Assembly: GCF_910592395.1 (NCBI RefSeq)
Contig: NC_088309.1
Coordinates: 14,014,599-14,078,598 of the forward strand
Direction of reading: 5' to 3'
From: Lineus longissimus
Taxonomy: Eukaryota > Nemertea > Pilidiophora > Heteronemertea > Lineidae
Length of the DNA stretch: 64,000 nt
Shown here piece after piece: positions 30,792-42,810 of the stretch. Under the pieces are notes generated by a model. The model saw nothing but the letters and a program-made list of their open reading frames with translations. It did no database searches and was not told the origin of the DNA. Each line of letters starts with the position of its first letter. The first letter of the stretch is position 1. Position numbers and translations under genes: made by a program.

Positions 30792-32051
30792 AAGCCTCGG
30801 AACAGCGTTATGAAATCGGGAAGTATGCAGCCGAAAACACCAATAAGGGGACAGTCAAGTTAGCGTCAACGAAGTTTGAACTTACATTAAACGAATCAAC
30901 CATACGTGGTTTCAAGGATGCGTATCTGAAGGAACTAAACCGCAAAGGTTCAAAAATGGCTGATGAAAAGAAACTTGAACATGGAAATCGTGGAAGGCCC
31001 TTGTTCTTAGGACAAATGGACCCACAAGTGAAGGATTACATCAGAAAACTCAGGCAAGCTGTTGGAATTGTCAACAGGTCAATCATTTTGGTAGCTGCGA
31101 AAGGAATTGTGATGCACGCAAAACCTACTCTTTTAAAGGAATTCCGCAGTCAAGTTGAGTTAGGACGTACATTGGCTGAAAGTCTCATGAAAAGAATGGG
31201 TCTGGTGAAAAGGAAAGGTGACAAGGCAGCAAGAAAGGTGCCTGAAAATTTTGATGAACTGAAGCGCGAGTTCCTTGATAGGATCAGCATTACATGCGCG
31301 GAAAATACAATCCCTCCTTGCTTCGTTATAAACTGGGACCAAACTGGTTCTAAGCTGGTACCAGCAAGCCAGTGGACCATGGCTGAAAAGGGGTTCGCGC
31401 CAAGTGCCAGTGATCGGCCAGGAGGATGAACGAGAAATCACAGTGTTACTTTCTATCGCAGGTGATGGAGAATTGTTACCGCCTCATGTGATCTACGCGG
31501 GAACCACAAATAGGTGCCACCCAGCCATTCAGTTTCCTCCCGGATTGGACATATGACACACAGCTAATCACTGGAGCAACGAAAGTAGCATGCTGCACTT
31601 CATTGATGAGATCATTATTCCCTACGCGTCGGGCATAAGAAAGAACATGCCATTAGGCCAAGAACAGGCAGCCCTCGTAATCTGTGACGTTTTCGCTGCA
31701 CACAGAACAGAGATGGTGAGGAAAGCACTTGTCAATGAAGAGAACAACATCAAATTGATTTACGTTCCTGCGTCCTGCACTGGTGAATTGCAACCATTGG
31801 ATGTTTCAGTGAATGACCCCTTCAAGAAACTCTTGAAGGCCGAATTTTCTGACTGGTATGCCTCCCTGTTTAAAGATGGTCTTGATGAAGGGCGTGAAGT
31901 GGACTCAATCGAAGTTGATTTGCGCCTGAGAACTTTAAAGCCTAGCCATGCTAGGTGGCTCATCAAAGACACAACGGAAATAAAGAAAGACAGATACACT
32001 ATCATGAGAGGATTTCAGCAAACAGGCATTGCCGCTAGCTTCTTTACCTAA
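30792..32051 (+). pseudogene. Pogo/Tigger-type DDE transposase, decayed
   Basis: From about 30795 the frame reads SEQRYEIGKYAAENT (HTH region), LNESTIRGFKDAYLKEL, NRGRPLFLG, then the DDE domain: CFVINWDQTGSKLVP (first Asp), after a frame change ITVLLSIAGDGELLPPHVI and CHPAIQFPPGLDI, a TGA, HTANHWSN, ALVICDVFAAHRT (second Asp) and GELQPLDVSVNDPFK (third Asp). It ends at 32051. The frame changes near 31395-31402, and TGA replaces a residue after PPGLDI (about 31556). Three Asp boxes in this order and the NWDQT word are typical of Tigger-like proteins of the Tc1/mariner superfamily. It is inactive. Confidence 0.88.
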
Positions 32052-32204
32052 GCAGCTAAATCAACCACTAACACTGAAGAAAAGAGGAGAAGAGCATGCT
32101 GGAATGAACAAACAACTACCAAAAGATCGCGAAAAGAGATAAAAAACTGAAGTGTAAGTAAGACACGGTAGCAAGTTACACATGTAGATACTTACCTGTA
32201 TCAA

Positions 32205-32620
32205 ATATACAGTAGAACTTTCTTAAAGGGGGACTTTCGGCAGGAGTTAGGGCGTCAAATTGGAGGTCTCCGTGTACAAATAGCCTACAATATGCACATT
32301 AAGGAACTTGGTCTGGTTTGACTTCGTTTTAAAAAGCATAAACAACAGTGCTGATGAATTATAAGATAGTAGAAACACCTACTGGTGACTTTCTGTAACT
32401 TTAATCTGGCCCACATGGCTCCTGCCAATCGGCTCCCTTTGACGGACACCTCTGTAATCAGAACACCGTCTCTATTAAGGACAGTGGTTTTGGTCCAGAA
32501 TAGGAAAGTTTCTGTTCATGTTGACCTCTGTAGGCCCCTAATGACATCTGAAATCAGGGGCACCTCTCTACTTGCCCATCCCAAGGGTGTCCTTAACAGA
32601 GAGCTTCTAGTCTATACTTA
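32205..32620. repeat. Tigger-end-like sequence downstream of the transposase
   Basis: TACAGTAGAACTTTCTTAAA at 32208 and GACGGACACCTCTGTAATCA to GGTGTCCTTAACAGAGAGC near 32440-32605 resemble the blocks at 16.1-16.8 kb. The exact terminal inverted repeats of the transposon were not resolved. Confidence 0.5.
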
Positions 32621-32871
32621 GTATACATTCACGACACCGGGTCAAACAGAGACAATTACAACAAGATTTTTTTCTGGTTTTAAAAGGCAGACGATATTCC
32701 TTCCCCCCCCCCCCCCCCCTGCAGCCTAGTTCCCCTTTAAATCAGTATTTAACCTGGCCGTATAAAACCCTCCAAATTCAGTTCTCCAATATCGACTACC
32801 CATGTTTATGAGGAGTCCCTGAGAATACGATTACTTCACTCAAAAAAAACCCCAGAAGACATTCCCTTTAA
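32621..32871. other. No gene; C-run
   Basis: A 17-base C tract at 32703-32719 is the only notable item. Confidence 0.6.
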
Positions 32872-33905
32872 AAATGGCCAGGGCCATTGTGCTCACCTCA
32901 TGTGGAGGAAAGATGGATAAAGAGCATGGTCTTGTGTCATGTAGTGTTAGGTTTGATGTAGGTCCAAGCAATTACAATTTCCCCAAAATGGCCAATTTAC
33001 AGTACATTCGACCTCTGTGACCTTGAAAAGTAGGTCAAATCAAAGAAGACCCGGGTGACACATTGAATGGTTGTTAGAATTAGATGTACCTATGATATAA
33101 AATTGGTGCCAATCGGGCAAGTCATTACTAGGAATAATGGCGTTTTGAAGAATTTAGGATTTGGCCCCCTCCCTGGAGGCCAAACGGCAAATCAGATCGC
33201 ACCAAACTTCGGTACCTGAGATCACCTGACCAAGGGGTACATGTGTACTTAATTTGTGATCAATAGTCATTGCAGTTAAGAAACGTGCCATAGTTACGGC
33301 CTGACGGCGAATTTACGCCATTTGACCTCTGTGACCTTGACAAGAAGGTCAAATTAAAAACCTGTGTGACATATACTGTATGGTGGTTAGATGTACCCAT
33401 GATATCAAATTGGTGGCAATCGGGCAAGAAGTTAAGGAATAATCACATTTTTAAGGTTTTTGGATTTTGCCACCTGGTGGTCAAGTGGTGAATCATATTG
33501 GACCAAACTTCGGTCCCTGAGATCAGCTGACTAAGGGGTAAATGTGTTAAAATTTGGTATCAATAGTCATTGCAGTTTAGAAACGTGCCATCGTTACATC
33601 CTAATGGCCAATTTACACCATTTGACCTCTGTGACCTTGAAAAGGAGGTCAAATCAAAAACCCGGAGGATATATGATGCACCTTTGCTAGAAGTACCTAC
33701 CATATTTTTTTCAAAATTTCCCGACTACTATTAAGGGAGATATTGCATATTTTCACTTTTAACGTTGGCCCCCTGGTGGCCAAACCATGAAACGAATCGG
33801 ACCGAAACTTGGTCTCCCAGGTGTCATTACATAAGGGTACATGTGTACCAAGTTTCAACTCAATAGCTCTAACAGTTACGAAACGTGCCCTGCTAACGGA
33901 CGACG

Positions 33906-33946
<41 letters not shown>

Positions 33947-34002
33947 ACGACGGACGACGGACGCCACGGTATGGGATAAGCTCACCTCTGCTAAGAGGTG
34001 AG
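32872..34002 (+). mobile_element. AGCTCACC-hairpin element, 1.13-kb copy
   Basis: Same ends and module order as the copy at 25890-26890, with few substitutions over the shared 0.86 kb. It keeps the roughly 130 bp that the other lacks (about 33183-33312). Flanks on both sides are A-runs. Three DR3-like motifs are present (33009, 33323, 33623), the (ACG)n run is at about 33900-33950 and the terminal hairpin ends at about 34002. Confidence 0.85.
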
Positions 34003-34600
34003 CCAAAAAACATGCACTAATCGTAAATTGCGGCCAAGTCCAAAAGATAAACAAACGCACGTGTTTGAAACCTATTAGTAATAGTTATAAATGCCTTCGG
34101 TCATTTCAGTACAAAGCTGAAGAATTCCGAAATCATTTCCAATATGGCGGCGGCGTTTTGGAAAAGCTGCCTGAGACAATACCACTATTGAATATTCATA
34201 GGTTGGAGGGTCTAGGCCTAACAATTATGTGTGTATGTTTTTAACTCTCAAGTACATATTTGGAGAGGTATTGAAAAAATATTTGCTGTGGCAAGTCTAC
34301 AGATATAAAGAAATTATTAGATGAAAAAATCAATTTCGAATTTTGCTAATTTGGCAATAGGGGTAATAGTGTGTTTTGAGATTTTTCTGCCAGTTGGCTG
34401 AAAAGAGTGGAAATATCAATGTCTGTCTAATTTGTCGATTATCAAAAAATTTCAAAGGTCAACTACCAGTTTACTTTTCACCATTTACTTGCCCGACTGT
34501 CCGGAATATCATATCACAATTTCCGATTCACAACCCCACGCAGTATTTGATGCGTCGCAGTCAAACATTGACAATTGAACTGCTAAAAGGCTTAAAAAAT
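34003..34600. other. No gene recognised
   Basis: AT-rich single-copy sequence. It contains CAATATGGCGGCGG near 34140, otherwise nothing. Confidence 0.5.
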
Positions 34601-34624
34601 CAATGGTGGTCTTGCCTCGCCCTG

Positions 34625-34856
34625 TGCAAAAATCCACCACTTCTTGCCCCCTGGTGGCCAAGTAAAGAATCTGATCAGACCAAATTCGTTTTCAGAGGTC
34701 ACCAAACATGGGGGTCCTATCCTGTATACGAAGTTTCGAGTTCATAGCTCTAGCGGTTAAGAAACGTGCCACTGTATTTGAAACAGGATACAGACAACGA
34801 CGACGACGACGACGGACACAGTTGTGTTGTATAGACTCCCCTACGATGAGCTTAAA
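34625..34856 (+). repeat. Diverged 3' part of the AGCTCACC family
   Basis: Shares CCCCCTGGTGGCCAAG, AAGTTTCGAGTTCATAGCTC, TTAAGAAACGTGCC and a short (ACG)n run in the same order as the full elements, but ends without the hairpin. Confidence 0.75.
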
Positions 34857-34946
34857 AACTGTAAATAATATTGAATTAACCCAGAAGTATTAAGGTAGCA
34901 GGAAGGGTTGGGCGTTTGTGGTTTCTGAGTCTGAGGGGGTTGGTGT

Positions 34947-35010
34947 CTGTTGACTGTGCTTTAAGAGAGACTAGGCATGCCGCCAGTCTCTCTTAAAGCA
35001 CAGTCAACAG
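34947..35010. repeat. Perfect 26-bp stem-loop
   Basis: 34947-34972 (CTGTTGACTGTGCTTTAAGA...) is the exact inverse of 34985-35010, with a 12-base loop. The right arm and following sequence are repeated directly at about 35325-35384. Confidence 0.9.
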
Positions 35011-35229
35011 GCATTTGGTCTCAGTATTTGGGTTTTGATTGCCATGACTACCCCTGTAAAAGTCAGAGGAGGAGAAGTTTGGAATGATGAAAGCATTGAA
35101 GAAGAAGAAATGTTATTATTGAGGAAAGCAAAATTTATTATGAGACGAGAAGGCAGTGTCCTGACTTGATTATTTTGAAAATGGCAGTCTGAACACATTA
35201 AAAGGTGGAACATGGCATTTTATCGACTT

Positions 35230-35320
35230 TGAAGTGTTCCGCAGTTAAAGGGAGACTATAGGCAGCAGCTAGGTAGGCAAGATAAAGTCATACAAATTTG
35301 CCAATAGGGGTCAGTCATAT
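35230..35320. repeat. AAGGGAGACTATAGGCAGC family, copy with inverse near 36.45-36.51 kb
   Basis: TTAAAGGGAGACTATAGGCA followed by GCTAGGTAGGCAAGATAAAG pairs with ACTTTATCTTGCCTACCTAG at about 36470-36500. Similar ends occur near 32225 and, inverted, 41250-41283. Confidence 0.65.
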
Positions 35321-35547
35321 CTCTAGGCATGGCGCCAGTCTCTCTTAAAGCACAGTCAAGAGGCATTTGGTCTTAGTATTTGGGTAAGTACAGAATCAAG
35401 GCAGCTCAGAGAGCAATGATTGAACGATGCTGTGGACAAGTCCAAGGATACAGCATCAGTCACGACCAACTTCTCATCAGAAAGCGTCACCACCAGCATA
35501 TTCAATGTTCAGTTCCAACCTGTACCAGTCCAATGCACGCCTGTCAT

Positions 35548-35680
35548 GGTCAGCAGTGGTCAGCTTAGCGCGATATGGAACATTCTTCCGAAACTCAAGC
35601 GAGGGAAGTCTGCTCATTAGCCTATCTCGCGCACTGCTCCTTCTTGTCAAACATCGTAGTGAAATCGTGGTACAGTGGGG
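35548..35680. repeat. 133-bp block repeated at 37495-37632
   Basis: CAGCTTAGCGCGATATGGAA through TTGTCAAACATCGTAGTGAA recurs in the same orientation 1.95 kb downstream with few changes. On minus it is part of an open frame (KNVPYRAKL, SLEFRK), but no family is recognised. Confidence 0.85.
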
Positions 35681-35879
35681 CGTCCTCGAGGATTGCAGCT
35701 GGTCGGACAGACGTGAGGTGGAATGTGGGCGGCTGCACTTCTTCGTTGATGTGCGATGGCAGATAGCACAGTTGTTGCGTTGCACGACAGCTGAAAGTGA
35801 ATGTGATATCATAGAACTGAGGCGTTTGCAATGAGACTATAGGTGAAGTAGAAGCAAGGAGTGAAATGGGCCATCTTCC

Positions 35880-36740
35880 AGTGACTAATATACAGAGTAA
35901 GGGCACTGGGTGTTGTTAGATTCAGCATTGAATGTATTCCTCGTACAAGCGTGAATAGTGTGGACATACAGTGAGAGGTGAGAGACCCCTATTGACTACT
36001 TCGTGTAACTTTATCTTGGATATTATATTAGTATTGAACTTCTAGCCATGGAATATGAAGAAATTGAAGTTGTAGGCATGGAATATGAAAAATTATTCAA
36101 CGGTGAAAGACATTATTCCATGAGGCTTTGCCGTGATCGCAAAGGACGCGACGCGATTGGTTCACATGCTAATGAGGTATGATAATGATAATTACCTCTA
36201 TAATGCTACTTAGATAGCGACTGTGTTGTTGATTGCAACAGTGGTCTATGTCAATGTGTGCCTGTAATGTCAATGAAGTATGATGAGGTGATGACGATAG
36301 TGCAATTATTAAATATTGGCAAGAGATCATACTGCAACATAGGTCTTGTTTTTGACAGATGACTGTGCGACATTCCCATTGGGTCTTGTTAGAGTCAGCG
36401 CTGCATGTATTCCTTGTACAAGCTTGAATAGTTGTGACGACTTTGAGGGGTGAGAGACCCCTATCGGCTACTTCGGCTAACTTTATCTTGCCTACCTAGC
36501 TGCTAGCAATAGTGCCCCTTTATCAAGACTGAAACCCACTGTGCGGGGCTAAGAAATTACCTTTATAATCCTAGTTGGATAACCACTAGATGATTTGAAG
36601 AGTGCTCTGTGGATGTGTGCCTGTAATGTCAATGAAAGTATGATGAGGTGATGACGATAGTGGAATGACGAAATACTGGAAAGAGATCTATTCCTAGAAG
36701 AACATATGTCCTGTTTTGACTAGGTGGCGCATTTTAGAAT
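35880..36740. repeat. Tandem duplication of a 360-490-bp segment
   Basis: GTATTCCT.GTACAAGC.TGAATAG and GGTGAGAGACCCCTAT occur near 35930-35990 and 36405-36465. GTGTGCCTGTAATGTCAATG and GATGAGGTGATGACGATAGT occur near 36255 and 36615. No coding sequence was found. Confidence 0.75.
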
Positions 36741-37494
36741 CAGCAGTGAGCACTGTGTGTAACATGGTGGAGGCAGCGGAGATAATAACTGTGTCGAAAG
36801 TATTGTTATAGGGCCTTCCCTAGGCCCATGGGGTTAAATTTACAATCCATGATTGAAAAGACGTAGTTTGATCGCATTCAACTATAAATCCATTGAACAG
36901 TTGTGTTCCTTTAGTCAACCGATGACCTTTTGTTGGGCCATGATCGGGGATTGTAAACTGTAAATGTATTATGGACTGGGAGACGGGGGAAACACAAGTG
37001 AAATAGACCAAAACAAGTGATTTTGGGGCTTTGGTTTAGACGCATGCCCCACATGCGCCATGCGGGATTATACGGTTCATGTGAACTTGTTGACATCTAC
37101 ATGATCTAGTGCTGTTATTGGTCATGGTACATGGTAGGCCTAATCATCATGGCTATATGTTTCAGGAAAAGCTCGGAGTAAAATGAACTGCCGATGAATA
37201 ATGATGTTGTTCATGTTTACCATGTTTACCATGTTTACTAGTACATAGCCATAGGGTATGCACTGGCCAGTGCACTTTCTGCACGTCGTCATGGTCATGT
37301 ACGTGATACCTTGCATATTTTGTTTTTTGAATGCGCATGCTTTTTGGGCAAAATCACTTGTACCAACACTAATGAATAATGTCTTCTTATCCCTATGACT
37401 CCATACACAGTGAGGGCATTGTCCCATTCCCATCAAATGGTAACTTATTGTACCGTATCAGGGTGGAAGTTGGGGAGCAGATACCTACTGTTGC
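36741..37494. other. No gene recognised
   Basis: A short CATGTTTAC triplet repeat near 37213-37240; nothing else. Confidence 0.5.
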
Positions 37495-37632
37495 ACGCCT
37501 GTCATAATCAGCAGTGATGAGCTTAGCGCGATATGGAACATTCTTCAGAAACTCAAGCGAGGGAAGTCTGCTCATTAGCATATCTCGCGCACTGCTCCTT
37601 CTTGTCAAACATCGTAGTGAAATCGTAATGGA
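37495..37632. repeat. Second copy of the 133-bp block
   Basis: See 35548-35680. This copy is followed directly by a short perfect hairpin (ACGTCTGGC/GCCAGACGT, about 37637-37659). Confidence 0.85.
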
Positions 37633-37659
37633 AAACGTCTGGCTTTGCGCCAGACGTTG

Positions 37660-38250
37660 AGACTAATAAGTGAAGAACTAATAGGTAAAGAACTTCTACT
37701 TGCGCGAGACTGCTCTGATAAAATTATCATTGCAGAGACTACGGTGACGTACACATATATTTTTTACAATCAAAAATGCCCTCAAAAGACGACATGGAAT
37801 GATTATTTTATTGATATTTCCTACTATATACCTTCCAATTATCACTTTATACAAATAGATCGGCGTTAGGTCGCATGCTTTTCTTTCCTGGTGACACTAT
37901 AAAGCAAAATAGTTGCAACCCCGTAAATGCGCTATAAGTCCAATAATAAGTGACGGTGACCCGTTATAAATGTTTCGCCAGCTTCGCTTTTTTGCCGCTA
38001 CGCGGCGCGTTGGGCCCTTGCGTCGAGCACTATTTCGCCTGCTCATGTTGACGATAGTCGATATTGACAAAAGCGGCGGGAACTTTTTGCCACTAGTGCA
38101 CATGCGCAGCAACCACAACTCCGTTGAGCAGCTTGTCGAGAAAAAATTTCATGCGATTTCCAGGAGTAGTCCGACACTGAAGGGTTTAACGTAGAAACGA
38201 CAGTATACCATGAGATTCGCTGGCAATTCAAAATTGCAAGTGAAGCTAAA
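37660..38250. other. No gene recognised
   Basis: A frame at 37970-38194 has Arg-rich composition but no motif and overlaps an opposite frame of similar length. Confidence 0.45.
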
Positions 38251-38251
38251 A

Positions 38252-38534
38252 ACATAACATATGGATGATATAGTACCTATTAGATGGTTTGGCACAAAGA
38301 AATAACGATATACTGAGGGTTTGCATTATGGACGTTTAAGCATCTAATAGACATCATACACCACACACCATCACAAATATAAAAGAATTATTTGAAAACA
38401 TAACATCTGGACGATAGAGTAGCTGTTAGATGGTTTGGCACAAGGAAAGAAAGAAATACTGAGGATTTGCATTATGGACGTTCTTGCATCTATTAGATAT
38501 GCTTGCATCACAAATATAAAAGAATGATTTGAAA
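38252..38534. repeat. Tandem duplication, about 145 bp
   Basis: TTAGATGGTTTGGCACAA, TTTGCATTATGGACGTT and CACAAATATAAAAGAAT recur in order in 38252-38397 and 38398-38534, with a partial third unit after. Confidence 0.85.
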
Positions 38535-38539
38535 ACATA

Positions 38540-40410
38540 TGCACGATATAAAAGAATCATATGAAATACATAAAAAATGTGTAACGATTACATGCAGTCA
38601 CACAGTGACCACACAGATCATGCAACCGTAATACATCTTGAGACGGACCCCCATGTTGTCATCATACACCACACACCACGCGCAGGGGGATTGACGTTCA
38701 CTCCGGCCACGACAAACTGCTCAGCCGCTCCGCTAGTGATATCATTGCTATCAAATGGCCGCATCACTTGGAAATATTTTTTACATTTAAACGGCTACCC
38801 CGTTCGTTACTACGTGTGGTCCAGCTAGTTCAGTATTAAAAATAGAAATCTACTAATACACAATGCCGTAGTGCAGTAATTGTGAATACAAATTTGTGTA
38901 ATCTTGGTATCTATATAATAATACTGGAAGGGGGACGAATAAAGTCACACTTAGAGGCGTTGGATTGCCTTGAAATTTTGCATGAACTGTGGTGACACCT
39001 TACCCTGATGCAACGTCTTGGTTTTGTTCAAAAATATACTTCAGCGGAGCAGTAATGAGGGATTTTTAATCGGACACTGTCAATTCTCCTTACCACTTAC
39101 AGAAGCCAAGCCATTGCTGTTAAATTATGCAGGGGCTTAATCAATTATCTGCACTCCCTCTGGGGTGAATAACATTACCTTTTGAACAGCTGGCTGTAGG
39201 GGGATGATTGGAACAGCCGGTATACCTGCTGACCTGCTGAACCCAGGTTAATGTTATTTTCAATCCACGATTTCGCGGGAAATGAAATTGTAAACAAACG
39301 CATGTGTGCAGTTCAAATGTAAACAAAAATGTATTTTTGGTACTTTGGTTGCTGGACTTGGGTTTTCCCGCAGTTAGGAGCTGGGGTCAAATTGATGGTC
39401 TATTGTTTATGGGTGCTGTTTTAGTTAGAGCTAGCCCTTGATTATGAAGGAATTTTCCAATGAAGGTGACCATGGTCTGTTTATGTGCTCACCACAGCTT
39501 TCAATACTTGATGTATCTGAAGAGGCACTCTGAACTTGGCATGGCCTTATCAAGGAGCTGCTCACGATGCTGAACTTCTAGCTTGCCTTTCGACTAAGTG
39601 CCTTGCCCGAGACATTTGGAAGCCGACATGTGAAGGCCTATCTGAGTTCTCCTTCTTCTCCGTATAAAAAGGGGCATATTGCTGACTGAGGAACGAGGCA
39701 TATTGACATTGCCTCATCATCTCTATCGGACCAATTGATACACTTTTTATGCACACATACAGCATGCCACAGCTAGGTCCGAGTCTGTGGACAAATGGTT
39801 GGTTTAATTTGCCTCTTCAATATTGCTCCTTTGATATTGCATTAGATTTTCATTGCAATTCAATCTAATCAAGATATAGCCCATTTGAACCTGCCTGCGC
39901 CACGGGTATAATGCTAGTTCATAATAATTGTATATCAGTCTACACAATGTTGAAATTTATATTTGTTCGTATTTTCGCAATTTTTTAATTCAACTACAAA
40001 TCCAAAATTTTTAACGAATGGCGTAGGCCTTTAACTCAATGGTTATTTTTGCAATATTTTCATTTTACACATTTTAAAATATTATACTAGTTTAAAGAAC
40101 ACGAAGTAAGTGTGAACAAAATAGTTAAAAGATCATGGTTTTTGGTATTTTTTACACATACTATTTAGCACCAGGAGACAAGTAGTCCGTAGTAAACCGA
40201 CCATAAGCCAATCAGATCACATGGACATTCCACGGAGCGGTGCTCTTTTGTTGATAGCTCATTATTTATGCAAATCTATGTGAGAAAGTTGACTTGTCTA
40301 AAGCATCAAAACTCCAGAATGTCAAAGTAAGTAAGTCATATAACTGAATAGATAAACGCCTACCAACCTGAAACTCTTCCTAATACCATTAGATTGATGA
40401 TTTATGCCCT
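38540..40410. other. No gene recognised
   Basis: Single-copy sequence. A short inverted pair GAATAACATTACCT (about 39168) / AGGTTAATGTTATTTTC (ending about 39261) is the only structure noted. Confidence 0.45.
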
Positions 40411-40417
40411 ATTATCG

Positions 40418-40450
40418 AAGACTTGCGAAGACTTGCGAAGACTTGCGAAG
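40418..40450. repeat. 10-bp tandem repeat (GAAGACTTGC)n
   Basis: Just over three copies in a row. Confidence 0.9.
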
Positions 40451-40699
40451 CAGGCCCCGCGGACCAGTACGGTACTTCGGCCATTTGGAGGCAGAGTACT
40501 AATTATGATGCGAGGAGAGTGCCGTCGCAAGTGTTTAGGTTTGGCTTGGTACAGCCAGGACCATCGCAGATTGAGTTCGTTCAAAACCTGGCAATGGCAA
40601 ATGGCAATGGAATCGGCAGTGATAATGACAAGGTAAGCGTGACTCAACCACTCTCTTGGTTACATTACAGAGAGTGGCCATGGAACTGGGATGTGCATA

Positions 40700-41191
40700 A
40701 AACGAAGACCCAAAGACCGAAGATAGAAGACTTCTGAAAAAGTTAAAAAAAGAAGACCCATAGTGGTAAAAAAGGAAGACCCTGGGAAAAAAATCAGTGA
40801 AGGCATTGAGTTAATACATTCTAATTTCAGCTACACGTTCTACCTATCACTCTTAAACTTTACTGAAAAAAGAATCGCCAGCAAGAGAGCATTCAAGATT
40901 TTACAGGGCGAAAACAAAAAAGTCCATAGGCAAATGTACACAAACATTTTCTATATACAGGAAATTTTGGTAGCAAATGCGTCCAGGACTTTGGAGGGGG
41001 ACAGAGGCCATTTGTTCGATAAAGTAGACTTGCTTTTTTCTTATTTCCCCCAATATTATCCAAACTAGGAAACTTTTTCAGAGGTATAAAACGAAGACCC
41101 ATAGTGGTAAAAAAGGAATACCCTGAGAAAAAATCAATGAAGGCATTGAGATATTTTGAGATAATTTCAGCTACACGTTCTACAGCTACAC
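40700..41191. repeat. Direct duplication, period about 375 bp
   Basis: AAGACCCATAGTGGTAAAAA and AATTTCAGCTACACGTTCTA occur at about 40755-40845 and 41090-41185. Confidence 0.8.
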
Positions 41192-41944
41192 ATCTGACAT
41201 GACCCAGGGCTCTCACTGTGTATATTAGTCACCTGAAGTTTGCCCAATCAGCCCCTTGGCCCTGCCTATAGTCCCCCTTTAAAAATCAGTAAGGAGTTTT
41301 TTGGCACCAATGCGATATCGTTTCATAAAAATATTCAGGTGTAGCATGATCAGGTGATCTGTTTTAGCCAATGACATTTGCGGACAGCCTCTTTGGCAGG
41401 CTTTTCGACACTATAAACCGTGGTGAAATGTTTCAGGAAGGAGATCAGACAGATTTTTTGAAGGTGAAAGTGCTACTGCCAGTACATCCAATGTTTGGAA
41501 AATCAAACGCTTGAAGGATTGCAGGAAACGGGGCGGGAGTGGGGACATTTCAGCAGACCAGCAAGAGTGGCTATGAGATGTTGCAGACGGGTCCGAAAGC
41601 CAACCAAACGTTTTATTCTAGAAAGGGATTGTGAAGAATTCCCACTTACTTGTACGCAATGGATATTTCATTGTCACCAACACTGTCAAAGTTCAGGGGC
41701 AGGATCTTCTGAGACTTCAACCACGGTAAAAGTTCAAGCTTTTTACATACGATATTGGCGTAGGTATTCTTGACGAATAGGCGAAACTGCCCCCTTTGCA
41801 GTTCCTGATTTATCCCTGTATATCATCCTCGATAATCCAGGGTCAGTCGTATCCTCCTCCCCTCGCACACTTGGTCGATAGTGCCGTATTTGTACATATA
41901 ATTGTACTAGTATTTCTAGATTAGTTATTGACTTCTGTCTTCAG
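41192..41944. other. Possible upstream exons of the RPA-like gene, uncertain
   Basis: A short exon-like word MANGNGIGSDNDK followed by GTAAGC lies at about 40594-40632, and a frame reading EGESATASTSNVWKIKRL lies at about 41461. Both are on plus, before the clear RPA-like exons. Splice pairing is not convincing. AGGGGGACTATAGGCAGG (inverted) occurs near 41262. Confidence 0.3.
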
Positions 41945-42810
41945 GTTTATCCAACAGAACCCTTTGATACTGAGCTGGTGGAAGAGGGATTTTATCATGC
42001 TCTGCGACGGTCTATGTAGCCAGAAGCATTACAACCACCGAAGAGAGGGCGTATAAGCATTAGTGGAACTGTTCAGTCTGTAAGTAATTTTTCTATTGAC
42101 TTTTGGATGACATTGATGTGCAGTGATTGAAGACCTGGAACATCCTTACAAGGACAGTTCAGACTGTGTTTACTGTATAAATGTGATTTTGCTTTTTTCT
42201 CAAAACAATAGAAAGTGACATAGGTTGGTCTGGCTCTGACCCCTTCAATTTGGTTTCACAGGACACATGTTCATGTATGTTGTTTTTTTTTCATGATGTA
42301 GGTGTTCCCCAGGAAAGTTGGGAAGAATTGGTCAAGGCGTGATGTTACCATTTCTGATGTGACAGGATCTGTCATTTGTAAGCTATGGAATACCTATGAT
42401 TCGTTGGTGGGTTGAAATTCGTTGGTGGATGAAAGCAACCAAAATAGTAAAGTGAAACTGAGCAACTTAGTTGTTAACCAGTGGGGTACAGAGACTTCGC
42501 TCAAGAATACCGAGGAGACTGAACTAGACGTAAGTGAATGAATAGGCCTACTGTTGTCTCATACATGTTAATGTAACTCGCAATGATCAAAGCCATCCCT
42601 ACGCATTTGTCTCTGCTGAAACTTAAATTTTCTTTTATATTTCAGGATCTACCCAACATAGAGGACATGGTCAACGTCACAGTCCTTGCTATTCCTGGAA
42701 ACGAATTGTTTGTAATCAAAGGCGGCAATGACAACGCCGAGGAGGTAACAGTCGGGGACGATGTAATTGTTCCAGATCTTGATTCCAGTGCAGGCGATAG
42801 TCAGCTTTGA
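41945..42810 (+). pseudogene. RPA-like OB-fold gene, three exons (copy 2)
   Basis: Exon 41945-42079 reads VYPTEPFDTELVEEGFYHAL, has TAG at 42017-42019, then PKRGRISISGTVQS and a GTAAGT donor. Exon 42302-42529 reads VFPRKVGKNWSRRDVTISDV, SVICKLWN, then TGA at 42413-42415 within a small duplication (ATTCGTTGGTGG twice), KVKLSNLVVNQWG, donor GTAAGT. Exon 42646-42810 reads IEDMVNVTVLAIPGNELFVI and ends in TGA. The middle and last exons align with the two exons of copy 1 (14127-14648), with the intron at the same place and phase 0. OB-fold, RPA70-like ssDNA-binding type. Two stops make it a pseudogene. An AATAAA lies at 43244-43249. Confidence 0.65.

Noticed and set aside
35427-35906. Overlapping ORFs in both strands around the 133-bp duplicated block
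   Set aside because: Several frames are open at once; the minus frame has some protein-like words but no family, so it is listed only as a repeat.
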